64,000 bases of DNA from Alkalihalobacillus sp. LMS6 (GTDB taxonomy: Bacteria; Bacillota; Bacilli; Bacillales; Bacillaceae_D): the NCBI RefSeq assembly GCF_024362765.1, contig NZ_CP093302.1, forward strand, positions 48,001 to 112,000, written 5' to 3'. Below the pieces are notes generated by a model. The model worked only from the letters and a program-made list of their open reading frames with translations, did no database searches and was not told where the DNA came from. Position 1 is the first letter of the stretch. Each line of letters opens with the position of its first letter. The position numbers and the translations under genes were made by a program. Below are positions 40,025 through 46,248 of the stretch, piece after piece.

Positions 40025-40279
40025 ATGAGACTGGACAAATTTTTAAAAGTATCCCGTTTAATCAAAAGACGGACATTAGCAAAAGAGATTAGTGATCAAG
40101 GACGAATTACGGTTAATGGACAAACGGCAAAAGCAGGTACCACCGTAAAGCCAGGTGATGAGCTTGCTGTTCGGTTTGGCCAAAAGATTGTGACGGTGAA
40201 AATTAACGACTTAAGAGATACAACGAAAAAAGAAGTTGCGGCCGAAATGTATACCATTCTTAAGGAGGAATCTGTTTAA
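40025..40279 (+). CDS. rqcP: Ribosome quality-control factor RqcP (YabO)
   Basis: An 84-residue S4-domain RNA-binding protein (Hsp15-like). MRLDKFLKVSRLIKRRTLAK and the GRITVNGQTAKAGTTVKPGD loop are the S4 signature. RqcP works with RqcH on obstructed 50S subunits to add poly-alanine tails to stalled chains. The ATG start is 18 bases after yabN with GGAGG upstream, and the stop overlaps the next gene by one base. Confidence 0.93.
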   Translation: MRLDKFLKVSRLIKRRTLAKEISDQGRITVNGQTAKAGTTVKPGDELAVRFGQKIVTVKINDLRDTTKKEVAAEMYTILKEESV

Positions 40280-40935
40280 TGAGGGCGTTTATTTTTGATA
40301 TGGATGGCGTCATCATTAATAGTGAGCCTCTTCATTTTCAAGTAGAATCAGAACTTGCAAAGGAAAAAGGAATCGCGTTAAAAGAGGGAGAGCTAGAATC
40401 CTATGTCGGCGTTCGTGCAGATGAAATGTGGGCATCTTTAAAAGCGAAGCATCGTGCGTCATTTGATGTAGACGAGCTCTTAGTGGAAGCGAATGAAAAG
40501 AAACTTGCCTATTTAAATGATGCATCAATAGAACCAATTAAAGGAATACGAGAATTACTAGCGCAATTAAAAGAAAAGGGCTATAAAGTTGGTTTAGGCT
40601 CTTCTTCTCCCGTCGCTTTTATTGATGCAGTGTTGACCGCTTTTTCCATTAAGAATCAATTCGATGTAGTCTTAAGTGGCGAACAAGTAACAAAGGGAAA
40701 ACCTGCTCCTGACATTTATTTAGAAGTAGCAAAACAATTAGGTGTTGAGCCTCAAGACTGCACCGTTTTAGAAGATGCAGCACACGGGGTGCAAGCCGGA
40801 AAAGCTGCTGGGATGGATGTAATCGGTTTTGTTAATCCTCATTCAGGAAACCAGGACTTATCAAAAGCTGATCACGTGATTAAAGGCATCTCAGACATTA
40901 CCATTCAAACAGAAAGTGTTTCTGTACGAAACTGA
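40279..40935 (+). CDS. HAD-superfamily phosphatase (beta-phosphoglucomutase-like)
   Basis: A 218-residue HAD hydrolase of subfamily IA. Motif I is FDMDGVIINSEPL (nucleophile Asp8, acid/base Asp10), motif II is LGSSSP, motif III the conserved Lys in TKGKPAPDIYL, and motif IV LEDAAHG. The N-terminal helical cap (15-85) resembles beta-phosphoglucomutase and related sugar phosphatases. The substrate cannot be told from sequence. The start overlaps the rqcP stop, so it is coupled to that operon. B. subtilis lacks it here. Confidence 0.85.
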   Translation: MRAFIFDMDGVIINSEPLHFQVESELAKEKGIALKEGELESYVGVRADEMWASLKAKHRASFDVDELLVEANEKKLAYLNDASIEPIKGIRELLAQLKEKGYKVGLGSSSPVAFIDAVLTAFSIKNQFDVVLSGEQVTKGKPAPDIYLEVAKQLGVEPQDCTVLEDAAHGVQAGKAAGMDVIGFVNPHSGNQDLSKADHVIKGISDITIQTESVSVRN

Positions 40936-40938
40936 CAC

Positions 40939-40984
40939 AAAAAGATCTTCGTGACTACGTTCAGTCACAAAGATCTTTTTTTGC
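40939..40984. terminator. Bidirectional terminator after the HAD gene
   Basis: An 18-base stem (AAAAAGATCTTCGTGACT / AGTCACAAAGATCTTTTT) with one mismatch, loop ACGTTC, and T runs on both strands. It lies between convergent genes. Confidence 0.92.
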
Positions 40985-40999
40985 TTGTACCTTCTATGA

Positions 41000-41968
41000 C
41001 TATGGCTTTACGACGTCCATCGGAGTGTCGCCTTTCGCTCCTGCAACGAGGTTTTTAACCGCGCGCATCGCCATCGCTTCTCTTGTCGCAGCTGTGGCAG
41101 ACCCTATATGGGGAGTAAGTGTGACATTACGAAGGTGTAGAAATGGGTGATCTTTAGGAAGGGGTTCTGTTTCAAATACATCTAAGGCTGCACCAAAGAT
41201 GTCGTTGTTTTGCAAGGCTTCAATCAATGCTTGTTCATCAATGACTGGGCCGCGAGCACCGTTCACAAGTAAAGCCGTCTTTTTCATTTTTTGTAACGCT
41301 TCTTTGTTAATAAGATGCGTAGTCTCTTCCGTAAGAGGTACCATTAGAACGACTACATCAGAGCGGGTAAGAAGGTCATCTAATTCAACTTTTTCAGCGT
41401 TATAACGCTCTTCCGCTTTCGGTCTGTTCGAGCGATTGTGGTAAAGAATCTTCATTCCGAAACCTTCTTTTGCCCGATGTGCAATTTTTTCACCGATACG
41501 TCCCATCCCGACGATCCCGAGTGTTTTTTCATAAACATCTTGTCCATAAAGTGCAGCTTGCGAAGTGCTACGATCCCAGTTGCCTGCTTGGATCTGGCTA
41601 TGCAATTCAGCAATTCTCCGTGAACCAGACAATATTAAACCGAAAAGAAGATCGGCGACCGTCTCATCTAATACGTAAGGTGTGTGGGTTAACAGTACGT
41701 TTTCACTAGCCAATCCTTGCGCATCAAAATTATCATAACCAACAGTTGCTGTACTAATGACTTTCAACCGCTCGCTGTCCTTAACAAGATCGGCATCAGC
41801 GGAGTGACCTGTTAGAAGGGCACCGTCTACTGATTTAAGAATTTCCTTTAAATCTTCTCGTTTTAAGTTCTTTTGTTGATCCCAAATTTGGTATGTACAA
41901 TGTTCTTCAAGATAGTTTAATACGCGTCCAGGAACAGAGTGGGCGAGGAATACTTCAGGTTTTTTCAA
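41000..41968 (-). CDS. D-2-hydroxyacid dehydrogenase (glyoxylate/hydroxypyruvate reductase type)
   Basis: A 322-residue NAD(P)-dependent D-isomer-specific 2-hydroxyacid dehydrogenase. The Rossmann motif GIVGMGRIGEKIA is central. The catalytic triad is visible as Arg in VNGARGPVIDE, Glu in DVFETEPL and His in LTPHIGSAT. Overall it is closest in style to GhrB/YvcT glyoxylate-hydroxypyruvate-ketogluconate reductases; the exact substrate is uncertain. TTG 41968 has AAGGAG eight bases upstream; an in-frame GTG three codons earlier abuts that site. Part of the insertion between rqcP and yabP. Confidence 0.87.
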   Translation of the reverse strand: MKKPEVFLAHSVPGRVLNYLEEHCTYQIWDQQKNLKREDLKEILKSVDGALLTGHSADADLVKDSERLKVISTATVGYDNFDAQGLASENVLLTHTPYVLDETVADLLFGLILSGSRRIAELHSQIQAGNWDRSTSQAALYGQDVYEKTLGIVGMGRIGEKIAHRAKEGFGMKILYHNRSNRPKAEERYNAEKVELDDLLTRSDVVVLMVPLTEETTHLINKEALQKMKKTALLVNGARGPVIDEQALIEALQNNDIFGAALDVFETEPLPKDHPFLHLRNVTLTPHIGSATAATREAMAMRAVKNLVAGAKGDTPMDVVKP

Positions 41969-42158
41969 TATTTTCACTCCTTATGAATGATTGCTTTTGT
42001 CTAAACTATAAAAGTAAACGCTTTAGAAATCAAAACAAACGTTTACCGAAAAAAGACTCATCTTAACATCGCTGTCACAGATAATGGTACTTTTTTTTAG
42101 GAATGATCAAGCTTTGGCTTGAAATTCACCTCATTGTTGCATAAACTGTAAGTAACAT

Positions 42159-42177
42159 GAGAATGATTTTCATTATC
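42159..42177 (+). promoter_or_regulatory. Fur box upstream of the ferredoxin-NADP reductase
   Basis: GAGAATGATTTTCATTATC resembles the 19-bp Fur box (GATAATGATAATCATTATC), and the site lies 24 bases before the start codon. Iron-dependent repression of the next gene is inferred. Confidence 0.75.
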
Positions 42178-42200
42178 CTAGCAAAATTGGGGGAAGGACC

Positions 42201-43265
42201 GTGCAACAAAACGAGATGTACGATCTAACAATTATTGGCGGTGGGCCTGCTGGATTATACAGCACGTTCTATGCAGGAATGCGCGATCTCAAGGTCAAGC
42301 TAATTGAATACAATCACGAACTAGGCGGTAAGATTCTCTTTTATCCTGAAAAAATTGTATGGGATGTTGGAGGAATGCCTCCTACTCCTGGTGCAACCCT
42401 TATAGATCAGCTTGTCAATCAAGCAAATACATTTGAACCAACCATTTGCACAAATGAACATATCGAGAAAATGGTGCGAGAGCCTGATGGGACGTTTACG
42501 CTTTTAAATGCGAACGGTGAAAAACACTATAGTAAAACGGTTATGCTCGCTTCTGGACACGGAATTCCGGTTATGCAGAAGTTAGAGTTAGAGGGTGCGG
42601 ATCGCTTTGAAATCTCAAACTTACACTATACCGTAACGCAAATAGAAAGTTTTCGTGGTAAGCGTGTGTTAATCTCAGGAGGCGGAAATGCAGCAGTTGA
42701 TTGGGCAAATGAGTTAGTAGGTGTGGCCAAAGAGGTTATCGTTTGCCATAGAAGGCATGATTTCGGTGGTCACGAGAAAAATGTGGAACAAATGAAATCA
42801 ACGGTCGCGCTGCGAACGCCATTTCAAATAAAAGAATTGCATGGAGAATTGGCAAACATTGATTCCGTTACGCTTTCAAATTGTGAAACTGAATTAGAAG
42901 AGCGTTTTGATATTGATGCAGTTATAGTAAATCACGGGATGAAGCTAGATGGCTGTTTCCTTATGGAGGCAGGGCTTGAATTAGAAGCTGATGGCTTTGT
43001 TCGTGTATCGCCTCGAATGGAAACAAGTCAGCCGGGTATTTTTGCTGCAGGTGATGTGACGAGGCATGCAGGTAAGCTTCAATTGATTTCCGGTGCGTTT
43101 GTTGAAGGCGCTACAGCTGTAAATGGTGTCAAACAATTCCTTGAACCGACAGCAAATCAACAAGCGTTTGTTTCTTCGCACAATGAGAAATTTAAACAGC
43201 GAAACAAAGAAATTAAAATTGAACATAAACATAAAAACAAACGAAAGAAAATTGAGTTTTCCTAA
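42201..43265 (+). CDS. Ferredoxin--NADP+ reductase, thioredoxin-reductase-like (YcgT type)
   Basis: A 354-residue flavoprotein of the thioredoxin-reductase-like FNR group. FAD site: LTIIGGGPAGLYSTFYAG near residue 9. NADPH site: VLISGGGNAAVDWANEL near residue 155. A second FAD motif is PGIFAAGDVTRH near residue 277. The redox CxxC of true thioredoxin reductase is absent, as expected for this group. Such enzymes reduce ferredoxin or flavodoxin, or feed iron release from siderophores. The last 30 residues are an unusual Lys/His-rich tail. The start is GTG with GGGGGAAGG upstream. A Fur box suggests iron-starvation induction. Confidence 0.88.
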   Translation: MQQNEMYDLTIIGGGPAGLYSTFYAGMRDLKVKLIEYNHELGGKILFYPEKIVWDVGGMPPTPGATLIDQLVNQANTFEPTICTNEHIEKMVREPDGTFTLLNANGEKHYSKTVMLASGHGIPVMQKLELEGADRFEISNLHYTVTQIESFRGKRVLISGGGNAAVDWANELVGVAKEVIVCHRRHDFGGHEKNVEQMKSTVALRTPFQIKELHGELANIDSVTLSNCETELEERFDIDAVIVNHGMKLDGCFLMEAGLELEADGFVRVSPRMETSQPGIFAAGDVTRHAGKLQLISGAFVEGATAVNGVKQFLEPTANQQAFVSSHNEKFKQRNKEIKIEHKHKNKRKKIEFS

Positions 43266-43302
43266 GATGCTCAAGGCGATAAGCCTTAAGCATCTTTTTT
43301 GT
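43264..43302 (+). terminator. Terminator after the ferredoxin-NADP reductase
   Basis: AAGATGCTCAAGGC pairs with GCCTTAAGCATCTT (one mismatch), loop GATAA, followed by T. Confidence 0.85.
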
Positions 43303-43313
43303 GGTGAATCTAT

Positions 43314-43802
43314 TTATTCGTATTGGCTCAATTGAAAAAGGATGTCTTTTTGAGAAAGGCGTTTCGGTTGATCGAGATTTCGGTGATCATAGAAATAAAC
43401 ATGATGGTCGTCTTGAATGAATACAGCTTTTAGAGGAGCATTCGAAAAAATTTTTTGAATGGCTTCGGCTAGAGTTTCTTCATTTGTTAGTTGCAAAAGT
43501 TGAGTTTTTGTAAGTAACAGCCCGTCCATAAAGCGTAAAAAAGATAAAACGGTTGTATGCGCCTCGTAAGAAAACGTAAACGTTGGTGAGATCATAAGCG
43601 CAAGCACGGCGTCGATGTGTCTGAGTTGCAACGCTTCGTAATAAGAGGGTGCTTCCGCGCTTTCCATTAAAAATGAGCTTGTACACAGTAAAAGAGAGTA
43701 CAATTCTTCGTAAATTTGCTCGTATGTGGAGATGGGCGTTGCATCTGCTAGAAATGACGCTTTTTCATTTGTTACTGGGTCAAGCAGTAAGGTTTTCAAC
43801 AA
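43314..43802 (-). CDS. Conserved-looking hypothetical protein
   Basis: A 162-residue protein not recognised. It is rich in Leu, Ala, Ser and Thr, predicted mostly helical, with no clear signal peptide or membrane segment and no recognisable motif; the C-terminal third (KAVFIQDDHHVYFYDHRNLD) looks like a beta hairpin. GGAGGG lies upstream of adjacent TTG codons at 43802 and 43799, and either may start translation. It ends close to the terminator of the reductase gene and diverges from yabP. Coding is supported by length and a good ribosome site only. Confidence 0.6.
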   Translation of the reverse strand: MLKTLLLDPVTNEKASFLADATPISTYEQIYEELYSLLLCTSSFLMESAEAPSYYEALQLRHIDAVLALMISPTFTFSYEAHTTVLSFLRFMDGLLLTKTQLLQLTNEETLAEAIQKIFSNAPLKAVFIQDDHHVYFYDHRNLDQPKRLSQKDILFQLSQYE

Positions 43803-43901
43803 ACAACCCTCCGATCTTTGAATTAAATAGCTTGTTCTACCTTACTGAAACGACGCATAACTATCAAGTAAAGAACTGTTTTTTCGAGGAGCGTGCATAG
43901 T

Positions 43902-44216
43902 ATGGATCAGACAAACTACGAGTTTGGAGCACCAATGGGAAGGGAAAGAAAAAACAATGACCATGATATTACGATAAAAGGTCGAAAGCAGTTAGATATA
44001 ACGGGTGTAAAGCAAGTCGATAGCTTTGATAATGAAGAATTTTTATTAGAGACGGTTATGGGCTACCTATCAATTAAAGGACAGAATCTTCATATGAAAA
44101 ATTTGAATGTGGAACAAGGGAATGTGTCTATTGAAGGAAAGATTTACGATTTAATTTATGTCGATCAAAATCAGCAAGGAAAATCAAAAGGACTATTCGG
44201 AAAGCTATTTAAATAA
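43902..44216 (+). CDS. yabP: Spore protein YabP
   Basis: A 104-residue protein essential for spore cortex/coat formation in B. subtilis; it is made in the mother cell and works with YabQ. The core GRKQLDITGVKQVDSFDNEE and MGYLSIKGQNLHMKNLNVEQ matches the family closely. ATG 43902 is preferred, although GAGGAG is 11-12 bases away; a GTG at 43893 is too close to it. The stop overlaps the yabQ ATG by one base. Confidence 0.93.
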   Translation: MDQTNYEFGAPMGRERKNNDHDITIKGRKQLDITGVKQVDSFDNEEFLLETVMGYLSIKGQNLHMKNLNVEQGNVSIEGKIYDLIYVDQNQQGKSKGLFGKLFK

Positions 44217-44773
44217 TGACACTGACAGTCCAATTCATGTCAATGTTATCCATGGCCGCAATGGGGGTTTGGCTCGGTGCGGCCATCGATACATACAGCC
44301 GATTTGTTGGAAAAAGACATTCCTTTGATAGTAGAACGGCATTGTTGGATCTTTCTTTCTGGGCCGTACAGGCTATTCTTATTTTCTACATTCTATATCA
44401 AGTGAATTTTGGAGAAGTGCGGATTTTTGTATTTATTGCGCTGCTACTTGGATATGCCATGTACCAAGCGCTATTTAAAAGCTTTTACAACCATGCGCTC
44501 GAAGGATTCATTACATTCTTTATGAAACTTTTCTCTCTCCTTTTGTACGTATTAAAGATTCTCATCCTAATCCCTATAAAATGGTTATTGCACATTTGTA
44601 GGCGTTTAGCTATGATGATAGTACTTACATTATGGAGTCTTGTCTTCTATTTGCTAGTGAAGCCTATTTATTTCATTCTGTCTCTTCTTGGTGTTGTCAA
44701 AGTATTAAAAAAAGGACAGCCTATCTATGAAAAAATAAAGGGTTTCTGCAGCCGTTTAATGAAGAAGAAGTAG
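44216..44773 (+). CDS. yabQ: Spore cortex membrane protein YabQ
   Basis: A 185-residue membrane protein required for cortex formation in B. subtilis, located in the forespore outer membrane. About five hydrophobic segments are visible (roughly 8-28, 42-62, 68-86, 100-125, 138-160). The N-terminus TVQFMSMLSMAAMGVWLGA and AIDTYSRF match the family. It is somewhat shorter than in B. subtilis (about 211). It overlaps yabP by one base and lies 11 bases before divIC. Confidence 0.9.
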   Translation: MTLTVQFMSMLSMAAMGVWLGAAIDTYSRFVGKRHSFDSRTALLDLSFWAVQAILIFYILYQVNFGEVRIFVFIALLLGYAMYQALFKSFYNHALEGFITFFMKLFSLLLYVLKILILIPIKWLLHICRRLAMMIVLTLWSLVFYLLVKPIYFILSLLGVVKVLKKGQPIYEKIKGFCSRLMKKK

Positions 44774-44784
44774 AGGTGAGGAAA

Positions 44785-45162
44785 TTGGCGTCTAATCGAG
44801 CAACAATTAGAGAAATTGATACAAAGTATATGGAGCAACGGCAGCAAGAATTAGACAGACAATCAAAGCGTCGGAAAGGTTTATTTAGACGTTTAACCTT
44901 TATGGGGGTCGTGTTCGGAATAGTAATGATCATTTGTGGCATTACGCTGTTTAATCAAACATCGCAAATCAGTGAAAAAGAAGCTGAATATGAACGTTTA
45001 CAAGCAGAGCAAGCAGCATTATTAGAAGAACGAGACGATCTCAAACAAGAAATCACAAACTACCAGGATGATGAGTTTATACAGGATATTGCGAGAAGAG
45101 ATTACTTCTTAACATTCCCAGGCGAGCAAAGAATTAACGTCACAAAGCAAAACAGCGATTGA
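44785..45162 (+). CDS. divIC: Cell division protein DivIC (FtsB-like)
   Basis: A 125-residue bitopic septum protein of the FtsB/DivIC family that forms a complex with FtsL and DivIB to activate septal wall synthesis. A short basic cytoplasmic N-terminus, one membrane helix (about residues 38-58) and an extracellular coiled coil (QISEKEAEYERLQAEQAALL) precede the C-terminal IARRDYFLTFPGE motif, which is diagnostic. The TTG at 44785 follows GAGGTGAGG; a GTG three codons upstream overlaps that site. Confidence 0.92.
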   Translation: MASNRATIREIDTKYMEQRQQELDRQSKRRKGLFRRLTFMGVVFGIVMIICGITLFNQTSQISEKEAEYERLQAEQAALLEERDDLKQEITNYQDDEFIQDIARRDYFLTFPGEQRINVTKQNSD

Positions 45163-45188
45163 CACGTTTTTTTCCTGTCGAGTATAAT
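45159..45188 (+). promoter_or_regulatory. Sigma-A promoter of yabR
   Basis: TTGACA (45159-45164), an 18-base spacer and TATAAT (45183-45188). The -35 begins within the divIC stop codon. Confidence 0.85.
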
Positions 45189-45238
45189 GTTGTCAAGTAT
45201 GGAATTTACCTAAAATTTTAAGGAGGATGTACGTTTTC

Positions 45239-45700
45239 ATGTCCATAGAAGCAGGCAGCAAGCTGCAAGGCAAGGTTACTGGTATTACACACTTTGGCGC
45301 ATTCGTTGAATTGCCAGAAGGAAAAACAGGACTTGTGCACATTAGTGAGGTTGCGGATCACTATGTTAAAGATATTAATGAATTATTAAAAGTCGGTGAT
45401 GAGGTAACCGTTAAAGTCGTCAATGTTGAAAATGATGGCAAAATTGGACTCTCGATCCGTAAGGCCATTGACAAACCAGTAGAAGAAAAGAGACCACCTC
45501 GTCCGTCTCGCCCTTCTCATTCTGATTCACCACGTCAAAATCGTCAGTCAGGTGGTTTTCGAGGTGGAAGCAAACCACGTGTTACGCCATCTTTTGAAGA
45601 TAAGGTGAGTCGTTTCTTAAAAGATAGCGAAGAACGTCTAACAACAATTAAGCGTCAAACTGAATCAAAACGTGGAGGCAGAGGCGCAAAACGAGGTTAG
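45239..45700 (+). CDS. yabR: S1-domain RNA-binding protein YabR
   Basis: A 153-residue protein with one S1 domain (residues 5-75: GSKLQGKVTGITHFGAFVEL, TGLVHISEV, GKIGLSIRKA) and a basic, Gly/Arg/Pro-rich tail (PPRPSRPS, GGFRGGSKPR, KRGGRGAKRG). Related to general stress protein 13; probably binds RNA or ribosomes, exact role unknown. ATG 45239 is chosen: ATG 45227 abuts the AAGGAGG site with no spacing. It has its own consensus promoter and a terminator. Confidence 0.9.
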   Translation: MSIEAGSKLQGKVTGITHFGAFVELPEGKTGLVHISEVADHYVKDINELLKVGDEVTVKVVNVENDGKIGLSIRKAIDKPVEEKRPPRPSRPSHSDSPRQNRQSGGFRGGSKPRVTPSFEDKVSRFLKDSEERLTTIKRQTESKRGGRGAKRG

Positions 45701-45748
45701 TATGCAGCTTGTTAACGTAGCGTCCGTGATATAAAAAGACTGAAGGAG

Positions 45749-45776
45749 AAAGAGGAGTGAGCAATCACTCTTTTTC
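45749..45776 (+). terminator. Terminator after yabR
   Basis: AAGAGGAGTGA pairs with TCACTCTTTTT (two G-T pairs), loop GCAA, followed by T-rich sequence. Confidence 0.78.
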
Positions 45777-45788
45777 TTTCATCTTCTA

Positions 45789-45817
45789 TTGACTTCTTTT
45801 GAAAAAAGAAGTATAGT
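45789..45817 (+). promoter_or_regulatory. Promoter of tRNA-Met
   Basis: TTGACT (45789-45794), a 17-base spacer and TATAGT (45812-45817). The spacer region is filled by an inverted repeat ACTTCTTTT / AAAAGAAGT (45792-45812). Confidence 0.75.
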
Positions 45818-45838
45818 AATAAGCGTCGTGAAAAACAT

Positions 45839-45912
45839 GGCGGTGTAGCTCAGCTGGCTAGAGCGTACGGTTCATACCCGTGAGGTCGGGGGTTCGATCC
45901 CCTCCGCCGCTA
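45839..45912 (+). tRNA. trnM-CAT: tRNA-Met (CAT)
   Basis: A 74-base tRNA with acceptor stem GGCGGTG / CGCCGCT (G-U at the first pair), D-arm TAGCTCAGCTGGCTA, anticodon CAT in the loop TTCATAC, and T-arm GGGGGTTCGATCCCC. The sequence matches B. subtilis elongator tRNA-Met closely. The genomic 3' end is GCTA followed by TCA, so CCA is not encoded and must be added. In B. subtilis a tRNA-Met/tRNA-Glu pair lies at this position; only Met is present. Confidence 0.96.
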
Positions 45913-45925
45913 TCAAAGAACAAAG

Positions 45926-45960
45926 AAGATGATTCTCATTAATGAGGATCATCTTTTTTT
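45926..45960 (+). terminator. Terminator after tRNA-Met
   Basis: AAGATGATTCTCATT pairs with AATGAGGATCATCTT (one T-G pair), followed by a T run. Confidence 0.92.
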
Positions 45961-46146
45961 GTCGTGGCTGTTGTAATTTCATACAAAGGTAGAGTGTGAT
46001 TCCGTGTCTAGAACCATTATTTATTTTTTAAACATCTTTTTCTCCGTCATTTCTTGGCAAAGGTAGTGCTAACTTGCGTGAATCTGCTAGCATGGTTTCC
46101 ATTTTTATTAGCGAATGTGCTTTTTTATTGCTACTGGAGCCGAAGA

Positions 46147-46213
46147 AGGTCGAAAGTCTTTTAAAAAATGTTTCGTAATTCTGACAAATTCTGTTCATTG
46201 CCATTGATATAGT
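46147..46213 (+). promoter_or_regulatory. Spo0A-type promoter of spoIIE
   Basis: CTGACA (46181-46186), a 21-base spacer and TATAGT (46208-46213). The 21-base spacing is the known peculiarity of Spo0A-activated sigma-A promoters such as spoIIE and spoIIG. AGGTCGAA (46147-46154) and the reverse-oriented TTTGTCAGAA (46188-46179) resemble 0A boxes. No gene was found in 45961-46146. Confidence 0.6.
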
Positions 46214-46248
46214 AACGGTACGATATCTGAATAGGTGGTGGGCGCTCA

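Noticed and set aside
42981-43274. 97-codon minus-strand frame over the end of the ferredoxin-NADP reductase
   Set aside because: Antisense shadow, Phe-rich because of the Lys-rich tail on the coding strand.
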